Assembly (NCBI GenBank): GCA_030278955.1
Contig: JAOANR010000010.1
Span: 24,272,444-24,336,443, forward strand
Direction: 5' to 3'
Origin: Hygrophila difformis
Lineage: Eukaryota; Streptophyta; Magnoliopsida; Lamiales; Acanthaceae
Length of the DNA stretch: 64,000 nucleotides
Part shown: piece by piece, positions 10,394-22,665 of the stretch
Layout of the letters: the number at the start of each line of letters is the position of its first letter
How positions within the stretch are numbered: the first letter of the stretch is position 1
The notes under the pieces: generated by a model
Seen by the model: the letters and a program-made list of their open reading frames with translations, nothing else
What the model was told of the DNA's origin: nothing
Databases searched by the model: none
Program-made: the position numbers and the translations under genes

Positions 10394-13300
10394 TTATGTC
10401 CACATAACTGTATCGGTGTCGGTTTGGAATAAGGTCGGGTAGCGTTCTCTCATGTCTGATTCTACTTCCCACGTTGCCGTCTCACTCTCGTGGTTCGACC
10501 AAAGAACTTTGACCATTTTGACAGTCTTGTTTCTCGTAACTCGTTCTTTAACGTCTAAAATTCGCACTGGAACTTCCTCGTAAGTTAAATCTTCGTCGAG
10601 TTCAATTATCTCCGGTTGAAGTACATGTGTCGGGTCCGGCACATACTTCTTTAGTTGTGAAACATGGAAGACATTATGAACTCGATCTAATTGTGGCGGT
10701 AAAGCCAGTCGGTAGGCTAGAGTTCCGACTCGTTCTAGAATTTCGTAAGGTCCTATGTATCGAGGACTCAACTTTCCTCTTTTGCCAAAGCGCATCACCC
10801 CCTTCATGGGTGATATCTTTAGCATGACTCTATCTCCTACTTGAAATTCTAGGTCTCGTCGTCTCACGTCGGCATAACTCTTTTGGCGATCTTGTGCGGC
10901 TTTCATCTTCCCTTGAATCACCTTGATTTGTTGAGCCATATCTTCGATAAGTTGTGGTCCCACCACCACGGACTTATCGTTTTCTTCCCAGCTCAACGGA
11001 CTTCGGCACCTTCGTCCGTACAATGCCTCGAACGGTGCCATGCCAATGCTAGCATGGTAGCTATTATTATACGAGAACTCAATTAAGGGTAAATGGGATT
11101 CCCAATTTCCCTTAAATTCCAACACGCATGCTCTCAGCATGTCTTCTAGTGTTTGGATTGTCCTCTCGGTTTGTCCATCCGTCATCGGGTGGAATGCGGT
11201 GCTCATTTTGATTTGAGTACCGAGAGCTTTTTGTAGCTCCGTCCAGAAATGAGAGACAAATCTACTGTCTCTATCGGAAATGATATCATGTGGTACTCCA
11301 TGTCGGCGTACCACATTATCAACGTAGGCTCGGGCCAGTTGGTCCATGGTCCACGTGTCTTTCATTGGGATAAATAAGGCCGTCTTCGTTAGCCTATCCA
11401 CAATCACCCAGATTTTGTTCATGCCTTTAGGTGATCGTGGTAATCCCGAGACAAAGTCCATCGAGATACTATCCCATTTCCAACTTGGGATTTCTAGCGG
11501 TTGCATCAATCCTAGGGGTTTATGTCGCACTGCCTTAACCCTTTGGCAGGTGAGGCATTTCGCTACGAAGCTTGCCACTTCCTTCTTCATTCCCGGCCAC
11601 CAATAGATCTTCTTCAGATCTTTGTATAGCTTGTCGCCTCCGGGATGTACGGAATATGGCGTGTTGTGCCCTTCCTCCATCAACCTTTGCTTCAACTCGG
11701 CACATTTAAGAGGCACACACCATCTGCCTTTAAAACGGATGCTTCCATCCTCGTGGATAGCAAATCCGATTGCCTTTCCTTCGGCAATGTACCCCTTTAT
11801 CTTCTCAAATTTCGCGTCGCCCGGTTGAGCGAGTCGAATCTCGTCCAATATCGGAGTTTCTACGATCATCGCGTTGATCGTTTCACTCACAGTGCCCGGG
11901 TGCACAAGTTCTAACTTCAATCTTGCTAAGTCCATGTACAATGCCGGCGGAATGACCAACGAGTTTGTCACGTGTTGGGTTTTCCGGCTTAAGGCATCGG
12001 CTACCACGTTCGCCTTCCCTTCGTGGTAAGCTATCTCTAAATCGTAGTCTTTGATGAGTTCCAACCACCTTCGTTGTCGTAAATTCAACTCCTTCTGAGT
12101 GAATATATACTTCAAACTCTTGTGGTCGGTGAACATTCGACACTTTCGCCCATAAAGATAATGTCTCCATATCTTTAGAGCGAAAACGACCGCTGCCAAC
12201 TCCAGGTCGTGTGTCGGGTAATTCTCTTCATGAGGTTTCAGTTGGCGTGATGCATATGCTACGACTCTCGAGTCTTGCATTAGGACGCAACCTAGACCTT
12301 CCTTCGAAGCATCGCTATACACTTCGAAGTCACCATTCTCCGATGGTAGTGTTAATACGGGTGTGGTTGTGAGTCGTTTCTTCAATTCTTGAAACGCGGT
12401 CTCACATGCTTCGGTCCACTCGTACTTTGCTCCTTTCTTCAGTAGTTGGGTCAAGGGACGGGCGATTCTCGAGAAATCCTTCACGAATCGCCTATAATAC
12501 CCCGCTAATCCAAGGAAACTCCTGATTTCCGTTGGACTTTTCGGAGTTGCCCATTCAGTTATGGCAGAGACTTTTGCCGGATCCACTGATACTCCATCAG
12601 CGGATACTATGTGTCCGAGAAATGCCACTTCTTTCAGCCAGAAGTCGCATTTTGACAACTTGCCGTATAATTGATTCTTTCGCAAGATCCCTAACACTTG
12701 GTGTAAGTGTTGGGCATGCTCTTCCTCGCCTTTCGAGTAGATCAGAATGTCGTCGATAAACACTACGACGCACTGATCTAACAATTCTCGGAACACGTTG
12801 TTCATGAGATTCATGAGCATGGCCGGAGCGTTTGTTAACCCAAAGGATAACACAGTGAACTCGTAATGACCATAACGAGTTCGAAACGCCGTCTTCGGGA
12901 TGTCCTTCTCCGCGATCCTCAACTGATGATACCCAGATCGCAAATCGATCTTCGAGAATACTGAAGCTCCCTTCAGTTGATCAAATAGATCCTCAATTCT
13001 CGGCAGGGGGTATTTATTCTTGATGGTTACTTGGTTCAATCCCCGGTAATCTATGCAAAGACGTAGTCCTCCGTCTTTCTTCTTCACAAATAAGACCGGT
13101 GCTCCCCAAGGGGACGTACTCGGTCTTATGTAACCTTTCCCTAACAGTTCCTCGAGTTGTTCCTTTAACTCCTTCATTTCCAGTGGTGCCATCCGGTACG
13201 GAGCTTTCGAGACAGGCTCTGTTCCCGGAATGAGATCTATCGCGAATTCAAGATCTCTCTCAGGTGGCATGCCCGGGACGTCTTCGGGGAACACGTCCGG

Positions 13301-15124
13301 GTATTCTCTTACCACTGGGATGCTGTCAACCTTGCTCTCTTCCGCCTCAAGGTTGTTCACATAGCACGCATATAGCGCATACCCCTTACGCATCAAGCTA
13401 CTTAGTTTTAGTGCGCTAACGATTTTGTTACTCTTCTTAGGGGGCTGAGAGTAAAAGATAACTCTCTTTCCCCTACTTTTTGACAAGGTGATCTTTTGCT
13501 TTTGGCATTCGATCACCGCCTTATACTGGGATAGCCAATCCATCCCCAGTATAATGTCAAAGTCTCTTAAGTTAAATTCTACTAAGTTCGCGAAGAATTC
13601 TACATTCTTTATCACTATAGGAATTCCGTTATATCGTTTAGAACAAGATACTACTTCTCCTGAAGGCAGTTGAATTCCTAAGCTAATTCTCTCGCACTTA
13701 GGTAGATCTAACTCAGGCACTACTCTTGATGCTATGATTGAGCAACTAGCTCCGGAATCAAATAAAACTCTAAGGGGCGTATTCAAAACAAAGAATGTAC
13801 CTGCCATCACTTCTCCTTGCGCAGGCACGTCCGCTTGATTAACCACGTTAAGCCTCCCCATGGGGCGTCCTTGATTGCCCTGCTGATTCGCATTCGGCTG
13901 CTGGTTTTGCTGCTGGTTTTGATTTTGAGGGGGCGGAGGTCGTTGGTTCTGATTCTGATTCTGATTCTGCGGCCTATTTTGAGGGAGTCTATACCCTTGG
14001 TTATTCCCATTCCGCCCGTTTTGATTCTGAGGTAGTTCATGTCCCGCGACAAGATCATCCCTTTTCGTTATGTTCTCGACCCTGGTTCGGCATTCCCGTC
14101 GAATGTGACCCATTCGACCACATCGGAAGCAAGCTCCCTGTTGCGGGCATCCCCTCGCCAGATGGGGTCGTCCGCATCTTGGGCAGGGTGGTACCGGATC
14201 TTCTTGATTAAATCTCCTCCCATTGTTGTTTTGCTGGGGCCTATTCGACCCTCTCCGCTGTTCGTTTCTTCCAGTGTTGTTCTCGCTTCTCGAGTCCCGA
14301 TTCCTCTTGTCTTGGGAACCCCTGTTGGATTCCCCAGTCACCCTTCTCTTCAGTTGCTGCACACGCGCCACTACCACCGCGCGGTCATACACGGCTTGCA
14401 AGTCGGGGTAGTGTACCCCTGCGATCACCTCGCGAACAGACAGGTTCAGTCCCATCTCGAACTTCTGTGCTTTCTCCGCATCAGTGGGCACCAGTCTTGG
14501 TGCGAATCTCACCAGCTCCTTGAAACGTGCATAGTATTCTTGCACAGTTTGGCCTCCTTGCTTCAACGACAGGAACTCCTCATACATCGCTGACTTGGTA
14601 CTCAGGGGGTAGAATCGGTCCCTGAGCAGTTCCATCATTTCTGCCCATGAGTAGGGCTCGTCATCCTCCGTCAATTTGGCTTGTGTAGCCTGCCACCAGT
14701 CATCAGCTTCGCCGCCCAAGTAGTATGAGGCGACGTGCACTCTCTCTCCTTCCGGACACTTGACTGCTCCCAGCAGCTTGTCGAAGGTCCGGATCCACTC
14801 TTCCAGTTTGGCTGGATCCTCCTCACCAGCATAGTGGGGCGGCTGGTAAGGGTTCACCATCGCCAAGTAGTTAGGGCGAGCTTGGGGCGGAGGTACCGCC
14901 GCAGCTTGGCCCTGGTTCACTTGCGCGTTTCCTAGCGCAATCAACACTTCCTCTATCGTCCGAAGACGATCGCCCACATTGTTCGGTGCGGGGGCGTCCT
15001 GCGCACCTTGGGGTTGTTCCTCGGGTTGTTGCTCCTCAGGTTGAGCCGGTTCCGTAACGTTTGGGGGTGTCTCAGTAGGAATTTGGGGAACAGGTTGGGC
15101 TCTCGCTCTTCCTCTGGGTGCCAT
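10394..15124 (-). CDS. Gag-pol polyprotein of the Tekay-type chromovirus (1576 aa)
   Basis: One uninterrupted ORF. Domains (approximate residues): Retrotrans_gag 98-241; two Cys-rich knuckles 315-345, the second a classical CCHC ([14 protein letters not shown]); aspartic protease about 454 (LFDSGAS); reverse transcriptase about 620-800 with the catalytic FIDDILIYS near 791; RNase H about 890-1010; integrase zinc finger about 1148-1195 (H..H..CLTC) and DDE core (DFVSGL near 1221, DRDSRF near 1286, GQTERT near 1321); C-terminal chromodomain about 1516-1560 ([20 protein letters not shown]). The chromodomain should direct integration to chromatin. One oddity is the RT segment before the active site, which reads [11 protein letters not shown] where most relatives have APAAFM(D/N)LMN. 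No stop or frameshift is seen, so the ORF could be functional. Confidence 0.96.
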   Translation of the reverse strand: MAPRGRARAQPVPQIPTETPPNVTEPAQPEEQQPEEQPQGAQDAPAPNNVGDRLRTIEEVLIALGNAQVNQGQAAAVPPPQARPNYLAMVNPYQPPHYAGEEDPAKLEEWIRTFDKLLGAVKCPEGERVHVASYYLGGEADDWWQATQAKLTEDDEPYSWAEMMELLRDRFYPLSTKSAMYEEFLSLKQGGQTVQEYYARFKELVRFAPRLVPTDAEKAQKFEMGLNLSVREVIAGVHYPDLQAVYDRAVVVARVQQLKRRVTGESNRGSQDKRNRDSRSENNTGRNEQRRGSNRPQQNNNGRRFNQEDPVPPCPRCGRPHLARGCPQQGACFRCGRMGHIRRECRTRVENITKRDDLVAGHELPQNQNGRNGNNQGYRLPQNRPQNQNQNQNQRPPPPQNQNQQQNQQPNANQQGNQGRPMGRLNVVNQADVPAQGEVMAGTFFVLNTPLRVLFDSGASCSIIASRVVPELDLPKCERISLGIQLPSGEVVSCSKRYNGIPIVIKNVEFFANLVEFNLRDFDIILGMDWLSQYKAVIECQKQKITLSKSRGKRVIFYSQPPKKSNKIVSALKLSSLMRKGYALYACYVNNLEAEESKVDSIPVVREYPDVFPEDVPGMPPERDLEFAIDLIPGTEPVSKAPYRMAPLEMKELKEQLEELLGKGYIRPSTSPWGAPVLFVKKKDGGLRLCIDYRGLNQVTIKNKYPLPRIEDLFDQLKGASVFSKIDLRSGYHQLRIAEKDIPKTAFRTRYGHYEFTVLSFGLTNAPAMLMNLMNNVFRELLDQCVVVFIDDILIYSKGEEEHAQHLHQVLGILRKNQLYGKLSKCDFWLKEVAFLGHIVSADGVSVDPAKVSAITEWATPKSPTEIRSFLGLAGYYRRFVKDFSRIARPLTQLLKKGAKYEWTEACETAFQELKKRLTTTPVLTLPSENGDFEVYSDASKEGLGCVLMQDSRVVAYASRQLKPHEENYPTHDLELAAVVFALKIWRHYLYGRKCRMFTDHKSLKYIFTQKELNLRQRRWLELIKDYDLEIAYHEGKANVVADALSRKTQHVTNSLVIPPALYMDLARLKLELVHPGTVSETINAMIVETPILDEIRLAQPGDAKFEKIKGYIAEGKAIGFAIHEDGSIRFKGRWCVPLKCAELKQRLMEEGHNTPYSVHPGGDKLYKDLKKIYWWPGMKKEVASFVAKCLTCQRVKAVRHKPLGLMQPLEIPSWKWDSISMDFVSGLPRSPKGMNKIWVIVDRLTKTALFIPMKDTWTMDQLARAYVDNVVRRHGVPHDIISDRDSRFVSHFWTELQKALGTQIKMSTAFHPMTDGQTERTIQTLEDMLRACVLEFKGNWESHLPLIEFSYNNSYHASIGMAPFEALYGRRCRSPLSWEENDKSVVVGPQLIEDMAQQIKVIQGKMKAAQDRQKSYADVRRRDLEFQVGDRVMLKISPMKGVMRFGKRGKLSPRYIGPYEILERVGTLAYRLALPPQLDRVHNVFHVSQLKKYVPDPTHVLQPEIIELDEDLTYEEVPVRILDVKERVTRNKTVKMVKVLWSNHESETATWEVESDMRERYPTLFQTDTDTVMWT

Positions 15125-15157
15125 TCTGTTACAAACGGTGTAAATTAGGGTATATTA

Positions 15158-15448
15158 GTGTTTTGTTTAAGCACGGTGATTTTTAAACATGTTTATATCC
15201 TTTGCACACAATGTTCGATTAAGCTAATAATTAAGTTTTGTTTGTTTTTTTTTTTTTTTTTTTTTTTTTTTTTGGTCGGACTGTTGACTGTCCAGGTTTT
15301 TTTTTTTTTTTTTTTCGAATTTAAATGTATATTTAAATAAATCTTGTATTTTATTTCCTCAAAAGAAAATTTTTAGTACAAGTGATAAGATATACCAAAA
15401 ATAGTAATGTTTTCTTAGCAAAATTAGTAACTACTACTAATAGAATCT
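15158..15448. other. Chromovirus leader between the small ORF and gag-pol
   Basis: Non-coding, with long poly(A) tracts on the element's strand (T runs at about 15244-15273 and 15298-15315 on plus). Homopolymers of this length are error-prone in sequencing. Confidence 0.6.
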
Positions 15449-15781
15449 CTAACGGCTCAAAACGTCCTCCGGTGGGGTAGCGGGATGCTCCTCCGGGTCC
15501 TCCTCCTCCGAACTTGGCATCAGGTCGTCAAGGATGTGGTTCAGGTCCTCGCCATGGGCAGCAACGTGCTCTCTCAATATTAAGTTTTGTGTAGTGAGGG
15601 TTTGGACTCGGTGTTCGAGTTGGTTTATACGATGGTGATCCTCCTCTCTTAAGTTGCCCATGTGGTGCAGATTTGCTTCCAACTGAGCCATGCGACGTTT
15701 CATTTGTTCTATGGTTTGCTGGGAGTCAAAGTGAGCGCTCATCATCTTGACCATTAGGTTCACCATATCTTGACTAGCCAT
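15449..15781 (-). CDS. Small coiled-coil ORF in the chromovirus 5' leader (110 aa)
   Basis: It lies between the PBS (16174-16187) and the gag-pol start (15124), on the element's strand. It starts MASQDMVNLMVKMM. Residues about 20-70 are a charged heptad-like helix (QTIEQMKRRMAQLEANLHHM, INQLEHRVQTLTTQN). The C-terminus is acidic and Pro-rich (SSEEEDPEEHPATPPEDV). I do not recognise a domain. Because it stays open in a young element it may be a real accessory protein; alternatively it is an upstream ORF that controls translation of gag-pol. Confidence 0.6.
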   Translation of the reverse strand: MASQDMVNLMVKMMSAHFDSQQTIEQMKRRMAQLEANLHHMGNLREEDHHRINQLEHRVQTLTTQNLILREHVAAHGEDLNHILDDLMPSSEEEDPEEHPATPPEDVLSR

Positions 15782-15794
15782 CTAGCGCAAGCAA

Positions 15795-15945
15795 AGATCT
15801 AAGTTAATTTCGCCAAGATTCTAAGTTAAACTCGCCAAGATTCTATGTTCGAATTCGCTAGAATTCTAGGTTCAATTTCGCCAAGATTCTAAGTTCAAGT
15901 TTTGCCAAGATTCTAAGTTCATATTTTTGCCAAGATTCTAAGTTC
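15795..15945. repeat. Tandem repeat in the chromovirus leader
   Basis: Six or so degenerate units of about 22-26 bp built on CGCCAAGATTCTAAGTTCAA lie just upstream (on the element's strand) of the small coiled-coil ORF. Confidence 0.85.
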
Positions 15946-16173
15946 ATAGGAGAGATGCACTATGCAAATGCACATGATGATTCCCCCCCAATAATAATTT
16001 AATGCACCATATATATATATATATTTTTTTTCCATGGGGTTTAAAAAAAAATTTTCCATGGAAATAATACTTTAAAATAATAGTCAAAATATTAATGGTA
16101 GTTTAAAATTAATAATGGTTTAAAAATAATAGTGTAAAAATAATAATAGTTTTAAAATAATTTAAAAATAGCC

Positions 16174-16187
16174 GGGCTCTGATACCA
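16174..16187 (-). promoter_or_regulatory. Primer-binding site, initiator-Met tRNA type
   Basis: The minus strand reads TGGTATCAGAGCCC, three bases from the 5' LTR edge at 16191. This is the standard plant tRNA-Met-type PBS and fixes the element's orientation. Confidence 0.93.
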
Positions 16188-16190
16188 ACT

Positions 16191-18806
16191 TGTAACACCC
16201 CGGTTTTTGGTCACCCAGGTCGGGGTGTTACCGCCACACCTCCCTAGTAAGACACGGTTTCTCCGGCTTACTAAAGAGATGCAAGGCTAGTGATTTCAGT
16301 ATTCAAAACATTTAAAGCATTCAAAACAGCCCACATAATATAATTCGAAAATAATAATATCATAGCGCAGCGGAAATAGTGTTTAAGTATAGTATTGCAG
16401 CGGAAAATGTAAATGGGGCCGACATGGCCAAAACACGGGTTAAACAGGCCCGTTTATTCTAACGTCTAATGCAGAAATAAAAATTTAAATATCCAGTATC
16501 AAAATAACAAAATCGATTGTTCCCAAAATCCCATGCACGAAATGATCATGCTCATTCTACATACTCTGTAAGAAAAAGGAATAAAAACGGGTTTATCAGC
16601 ACACTTGCTGAGTAAGTTAACACATGCATGATCTTGGGGTTTTAAAGCCATTAATTTAACACTTTATCAAAACATGATAATAGCATATAATATCCAATTA
16701 AATCTAAGCCACTATAATCTATTCCAGGCTCTAATTCACCATGCAATTTACATAATTTAGAACAATAGCCATAATTTAAATAAAGCATTTAAACATTTAA
16801 TTAGACAACACAATTTAATCTAATTAATTAGATTTTTACATCCCCATTACATTCCCGATTTAGTATTTCAAGTTTCACGATAGCATCGCGATGTCTCAAG
16901 TTTAGCCGGTAGTCCGGCGGCCGCAGCCGTATCAGCCATACCCAGTACCACTCCGGAGCCTCGGGAAACCCATGTGGATATTCTCGAGAGTGTAGGCTCT
17001 ATATCTCGCCGTTTTGGCAATATCATATTTCAAGTTTAGCGCGCGGGGTCACCATCGTCCATTAAGGCACGAAGTGAATCGTTAGGGGGCACTCTGCAGA
17101 GCACTCACCCCTAATTTTAATTTATCAAGTTTGTAAGGGGATTTAATTTTCAAAATCTGATTTAACTTTACTTATTTTAAAACAATATCTCAATTTGTTT
17201 CAACCCTAACGGTTAATCTCACGTTTCAACAAGATTTCAAGATTTCAAGATTCGATTTCCGATAAATCGCAGTTTCTTCCAAAATTCGTCTAAAATCAGG
17301 TTTAAATCCAAAAATTCTGAAATTTCACGACTGACTCAGAAACATCGAGATCTACAACTTTCATGTTTTAACTTTTTCAATCCGAGATACCGAAATAGGT
17401 CAAAAACACAGGTTTTTGCAGAACCCTAAATCTGCTCGGATTTCACAGACCACAGTTTAAAGATTTCAATTTCTACCATAGCAACTCAACTCCAAATGTG
17501 ATGAAATTTTACAGAGACCATCTTAAGACGTTTATCTACAACTTTCATGTTTGGCAAAAGATCTAATTCAGTCTAAAAACAGGTTCAAAAACGCGATCAA
17601 GATCTAACCTAAATTCTGTCAAGAATTCAAGATCTAAGTTTTAACAGTCCGGTTTTTGATAGATTTCACCTATGAAAACGTTTCTAAAAATTCTGGAAAT
17701 TTTACAGTGTCTAGATCTACGCCTTAGGAACGTTTTTCGTCTTTTAAGTTTTTCTGTTTGAGTTCGTTTTAAGGTTCGGAAAAATTCGTCAAATCTGTTG
17801 CGCCGGTAGGGTTTTAATGTTGACAGATTTTATGTTCTTGCTTAATTTAATTTAATTCAAAATATTTTAACACCCAAACCCATGTAAGTATTAACTTACA
17901 GTAGCTATGAGCGTCCGGGACGTCTAATTCGAAGGCGTGGCTTCCAGTACTTCGTTCTCCTCTCCGTTCGTCGGGTTCTACGTTCTAGATCAAATTTCGA
18001 GATGTAGAAAGGAAAAGAAGATGATTAGGATTCGTTTTCGAATCGTTTATGGAATAAGAGTTGGATCGAGACTTACCACGACTTTGGAGATCACAGAGAA
18101 TTCGTCCAACAGTGTTTTGCCTTGGTTTCGTGCCTCCGACGACTCCGGATTTAGGGTTTCGTACGTATAGAGAATTATAAGATTTTGTAAAAGTGTTTGG
18201 AGCTCCCAAGGGGGTTTATTTATAGATGTAGGAGTCCTAGGGCGTCCAAAGACCAAGTCTAAGGTCTTGAGCCGCAAGACGTCCAACCGAAGTCGGAAAA
18301 TCCGCGTTCGGGCGAGAGATTCACGCAACGGGCAAATCTGGGAGCTGGCGCGGGGTTGGCGCGCCATTTGCCCCTTTAGCGCGCGGCCAGTGCGCCAGAC
18401 TCGCCTGGACTTCGGTCCGGGCGGGTCGTGCGATCCGTCGTGCGTTTCCTCCTCTCTTTCGGGTTTCTATCCCCCTATGTTCCCGGATTCCGATTTCCGG
18501 ACTCTCCTTGGGTTCTTATTTCGTGTCGTCATTTCTTTCGGATCTAATTTCTTATTTTCGCGTTTATTGATGTCGGGTTTCCGTGTACAACTTTGTTTAA
18601 TTTCCCTTGTTTAATTTAATTAATCCCATTTCTCATTTCGTCTCTATTTAATTATTTCGTTTTAATATATATACTTATTTATTTATTTCTTTATTGTATT
18701 TACTTGGTTGTTATATTTATTTATTTATTTATTTGGTTATTGTATTTATTTATTTATTTATTGTATTTAATTATTTACTTATGTTATAAAATTCACGGGT
18801 ATTACA
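16191..18806 (-). repeat. 5' LTR of the Tekay-type element
   Basis: 2616 bp, TG...CA on the element's strand, nearly identical to 7549-10164. TTAAG TSD follows at 18807-18811. Confidence 0.95.
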
Positions 18807-18811
18807 TTAAG

Positions 18812-19564
18812 CTCCAGAATATCTCCTCTTTGCAGGTGCGGGTTGTTCTGCCATGATTCGTGCACCGCGCTACTTATCCATTCCGGAAGTTTTTCGATTT
18901 CCGGGAACCCTGGTGATGTAGTATGAACAGATGCTAATGCTCCAAAGTCATACCACTTCCTAACTTCTTCTGGTTTCGATCCTTCGAGCATCCATACCCT
19001 TTTGTATCTCCCAGATGTCTCGATTACTGTTTTGCTCGGGTTAATTCCCCTTTTGGAAACCAGTTGTTCCCATTTTCCTTGGTAGTCCACCCAGGCCGCA
19101 GATATGAGCTTCTCATCTAAATTAACCTTAGAGGTGCCTGTCATGGGCCTAAGGTTAATTTCTTCCTCTTTTACCCCAGAGGTTGTGGGTTGACTTGAGC
19201 TTTCAGAAATGTGACTTTCCTCTTGCTCAACATTTTTGTCGGTATCCGACAATGGTTCTTTTGAAGCAGTGCTTGAATCTGCTTCTTCATATGTGACCAC
19301 TTTAGCTTTTTGGGCACATTTCTCTTTGTTTACCAGGGAAGATGATGCTTTCCTGATTGGCTCTAATACTGTTTCCCATAGTGCTGTCATTGCTATATGG
19401 GAGGTTCGTATATTGTTGCGGACCATGTCCATATCGCTCTGTTGTATTTGGCCAGCTGCTCGTGCATTTATCTCGAGCTGTCCAAAATGCTTTGATAGCT
19501 CCTCTAGGTTTTCTCTGAGGTGCCTGAATCTCGTAATGATGGAATCAGCTTCAAATGCTTCCAT
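18812..19564 (-). pseudogene. Pararetroviral transactivator-like (last) ORF, interrupted
   Basis: The ORF starts at the ATG at 19564, which overlaps the end of the RNase H frame. It runs to the insertion site of the chromovirus, and its last roughly 20 codons lie across the insertion at about 7483-7548. The N-terminus (residues 1-60) looks helical (LRENLEELSKHFGQLE), the middle is Ser/Glu-rich and probably disordered (QPTTSGVKEEE), and residues about 150-250 form a compact Trp-rich part (AAWVDYQGKW, KWYDFGALASVH). Its position after RT-RNase H fits the translational transactivator/inclusion-body ORF of caulimovirids. The assignment is by position, not by a recognised motif. It is inactivated by the insertion. 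Confidence 0.6.
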
Positions 19565-19972
19565 CTCTTGTCAAGAAATCTGCAAGAACATTTTCATGAG
19601 ATTTTATAACATCAATATCATAAGTATAATATTGACATTCAGCTTGCCATCTGATAATACGGGCTTTTTCAATTTTTGATTCAAGTTTATTTTTTAGAAA
19701 AGCCCTAACATTAGTATTATCAACTTTTAATACAAATTTCTTTGCAAGTAAGAATAAAGGCCATTTTTAAATGTTTTCCATACTGCAAAGAATTCCTTCT
19801 CGTTAATATGCCAAAGTTTGGCTTGTTGTTCAGTGAACAACCCTCCTGTGTATCTACAGGGTTCTTGACCCGTAGTTGTTTTTCTCATGAGCACTCCTGC
19901 CCATTGAAAATTATTGGCGTCTGTATAGACTACCAGCTCATCCTCATCTTGAGGTATCGCGAGTTTTGGCAC
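19560..19972 (-). pseudogene. Pararetroviral RNase H fragment
   Basis: A minus-strand frame at 19727-19972 contains an RNase H core start (VVYTDANNFQWAGVLM) with the catalytic Asp, and a Glu-containing NEKEFFAVWK segment. The similarity continues in another frame to about 19560, so there is a frameshift near 19727. The protease and reverse transcriptase that should precede it are absent: the movement-protein frame runs directly into this segment near 19975. Confidence 0.8.
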
Positions 19973-20883
19973 TCCTTTCCTTTATATGCCATAATTTTGT
20001 CTTCCGAAAAAGACATGCGGCTTGCATACTCAATCCTAGCACTCGTTGATCTGTCTAGAATTGGATGATCTCTTATTTGTATGTCTACTCCTCCTAACCT
20101 TGGAATCTGGGTAGGATTTGGAGTCATGACTTTAGCGAATTCATTGAAAATTCTAGGAATTTCTATATACTCTTTCCTAAGAAATAAGTCAGAATGATGA
20201 CTATTGGAAAGTGCATAAGAAATTCTATAAGTTATAGAATATGGTCTATTCCCTTCTTTCATCAGATCTTTTCTTTTGAAATCTTGATGAAGGGTTAGTA
20301 CTCTACTAAAATCTTGGTCGGCTAGGTTATAGGAAATTCTGGGGTGAATGTCAAACATTAACTTCCCAGCGTACAAATTTCCTACCATAGTTCCAAGAAG
20401 ACCATCTCTAAGGTTATTGATTCTTCTATCAGTAACTGATATATGTAATTCAGAATCAATGCCTTCTTTGAAGGTTGCCTTAATTACTACTTCAATGGCT
20501 CCTATGTGGATCCATTTCATAGTAATGGCGATTTCCTACTTCATTCTACTTAATTCCTCAAGAATTTCTTCTTTAGGAATTAATTGCATATCCATCACAT
20601 TACAAGTAAGTTCCATAGGAATTGCAAACTCACCTGCACTTACCTTGTAGATGATGTTATGTCTTCTTTGGTTGAGTCCCATCTGGTTAAGAACTCTTCC
20701 AATCCCGCCAATTCTGAATCCGTCATATGGGCTGAGGTTGGAATCTTGTCGCATTATTCTTTCCATGGTTCGATTCGAGATCGTCATCCTTGAAAAGAAT
20801 CCAGACAGGTTTTCAGTGGTCTGAATCCTGTCCTCTTCAGTCAGACTCGGTTGAAGATCCATCTGAATACGAGTCTGAGTCAC
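19930..20883 (-). pseudogene. Pararetroviral movement protein (30K type), with in-frame stop
   Basis: Two minus-strand open segments (20536-20883 and 19930-20520) lie in the same frame, separated by one in-frame TAG at 20536-20538. The second segment carries the 30K movement-protein core (GAIEVVIKATFKEGID, GNLYAGKLMFDIHPRIS). 30K proteins line plasmodesmata and let virus pass from cell to cell. The frame ends after a junction with RNase H-derived sequence, marking the internal deletion. It is a fossil copy. Confidence 0.85.
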
Positions 20884-20989
20884 TTCTTAATTCTTCCTCA
20901 TAGATGCTTTCATCCGAGGGGATGTCTTCAAACTGATAGACTGGTATCAGCTTTCCATGGTAGACCGCTTCCATGATATCCTCCGTGGC

Positions 20990-22216
20990 TTCGTACATTC
21001 GTATCTCACGATTCTGAGGGCAATCGGGTGAGATATGACCTCTGGCTCCACACTTCCAACAATTGCAGTCCTTGAAGCTTTCGTTGGCTCAGGTATGGGC
21101 TCGTCTAAATGTTCTCTTCGACGTCGTTCTCCCCGTGCTCCTTGCTGCTGAGCTAGTTGAACCTTGGGATGAACTCTTCGCCGTTCCCGTTCTCTGTCCA
21201 GTTTTGTATGACCTGGCCTTGCCCTTTGACCACCATGCTCTTCTTCTTCGGAATGGAGGTCTTCTGAAGCTCCTACTGTATGAGCCTCGACTCTTCTTCT
21301 TTCTCCTCTTTTCTTCTGATTCTCCTATAATTGTTGGAAAATCATTATTTTCGCAGCAAATAGGAGTTCTTTTTATTTTACCTCTTAGTCTCTTAATGTT
21401 CTTTTGGGCTGCTGCCTGTTGACTCCATTCCCTGAGCTTATCCTTTAAGAAGGACATCCTCCGGGCTATTGAGTCCACTGTACCAGGGGGTGCTGTGTAC
21501 GATTGGATCAACATCTCTCTCCATGGGCTGCAGATCTTTGCAAAGAACATAGGACATGCTACTTCAGCAGTCATCTCACTCCGAAAATAGTATTTACGAA
21601 ACCAGTAGATGTATTCGTCTACTGCGCAAATACTTTTTAACTCCATACCCAATAGTGCTTGGGTATAGACCTTGATTTTTCCGGTTCTCTGTTCTTCAAA
21701 ATAACCATCTCCTACAAAATGGGTTTTGAATAAGAGGCCAAATCTTTCGCAGATTGTGCTTTTGGATTCTCCTTCGAGTATTTGCTCTTTTAAAGCAGCC
21801 GTGGAGTTTTTCCAGCCCAGCTTTGCCGATCTTTCGAGACTTAGCTCTATTAATCTGACAAAGTTTTCTTTATCGAGTTCCCAGGTGGTTGCTGCAATCT
21901 TCATTGAAGCTACCCATTCGTGGATCAGGTCTTCGATGTTTCGGAAGTCGATAACGTCGAGGTTTAGTGTTATGCCATATGGATTTAATGGTTGTAACAT
22001 CGTCTTGGCCCACGGTGTGGATTCTGGTTCTCTACTTGGGTTCCGTCCTGGGTTTCGTCTTTCATTGAGATGCACCCTAGGATACCTGTTCATGTAGAAG
22101 TCTGTACTTTCTCTCATTGGGACATCAGGCGGTTCATCGTGGGTCACGTTGGATCCTGTTCCTTCCGCATAACCCAATTGAAGAACTTCATTGGGTTTTA
22201 CATTAACTAGATCCAT
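20990..22216 (-). pseudogene. Pararetroviral coat protein with zinc knuckle, in-frame stop
   Basis: The main frame spans 21089-22216 (375 codons). It has an acidic N-terminus, a core typical of caulimovirid capsid proteins (WVASMKIAATTWELDKENFV, EYIYWFRKYYF) and a very basic Lys/Arg/Ser tail (EEKRRKKKSRGSYSRSFRR) suited to nucleic-acid binding. An in-frame TGA at 21089-21091 separates it from a CCHC knuckle in the same frame at about 21010-21060 (CWKCGARGHISPDC). Order coat core, basic tail, CCHC is standard for the family. Confidence 0.85.
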
Positions 22217-22281
22217 AATCCCAAGTTGGGAAAATGATTCTGCTAATTCTTATAGATCTGATAGATCTGCCCTGGAAACAC

Positions 22282-22665
22282 TCATTCGACTGTTTTCAGG
22301 AGATCGATCATAAGCTCTTCTTGTGATTTCTGCTTTGGAACCATAGTTGCTTTACCCTTTTGATGTAAAGCTTGTACTGGTCCGAAGGCATCTCTAATAT
22401 TGGCTTGGTTATTCTTGGAAGATCCAGGAATATCCTTCTGCCTTTTCTTGATATCCGAAATATCAAATTTCAGATTCAAAATCTCTTTCTTTAGATCGTG
22501 AAATAATTTCAAGATCTCCTCTGTTGACTGATTCAAGTTATCTATTTTTCCAGTTATAATTAATACCCGGTTACCATAATCTTGAAACATTTTTTGGATT
22601 TCTCTTAAGTCCTGTGAGAACTTAGAGCTATCCGGATCAATTTCTTTCCAGTCTGTTCCTCTCAT
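22282..22665 (-). pseudogene. Pararetroviral small coiled-coil ORF (virion-associated-like, 127 aa)
   Basis: The first ORF after the PBS and leader. Residues about 30-80 form heptad-like helices (IDNLNQSTEEILKLFHDL, ILNLKFDISDIKK), followed by a Lys/Gln-rich tail. Size, coiled coil and position before the coat protein resemble virion-associated proteins of caulimovirids. The frame itself is open, but the surrounding genome is dead. The function is inferred from position and coiled coil only. Confidence 0.5.

Larger units (their letters stand above)
7549..18806 (-). mobile_element. Ty3/gypsy chromovirus, Tekay (Del)-like, 11258 bp, complete
   Basis: A full-length element on the minus strand with two 2616-bp LTRs (TG...CA), perfect TTAAG TSDs, an initiator-Met-type PBS next to the 5' LTR, a purine tract next to the 3' LTR (minus strand AAGGAGGGTAGAC), and one open gag-pol ORF in the order Gag, protease, RT, RNase H, integrase, chromodomain. 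This order defines Ty3/gypsy. The C-terminal chromodomain and the long LTRs point to the Tekay/Del clade. I count about six substitutions between the LTRs, so the insertion is young. It sits inside the last ORF of an endogenous pararetrovirus. Confidence 0.97.
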
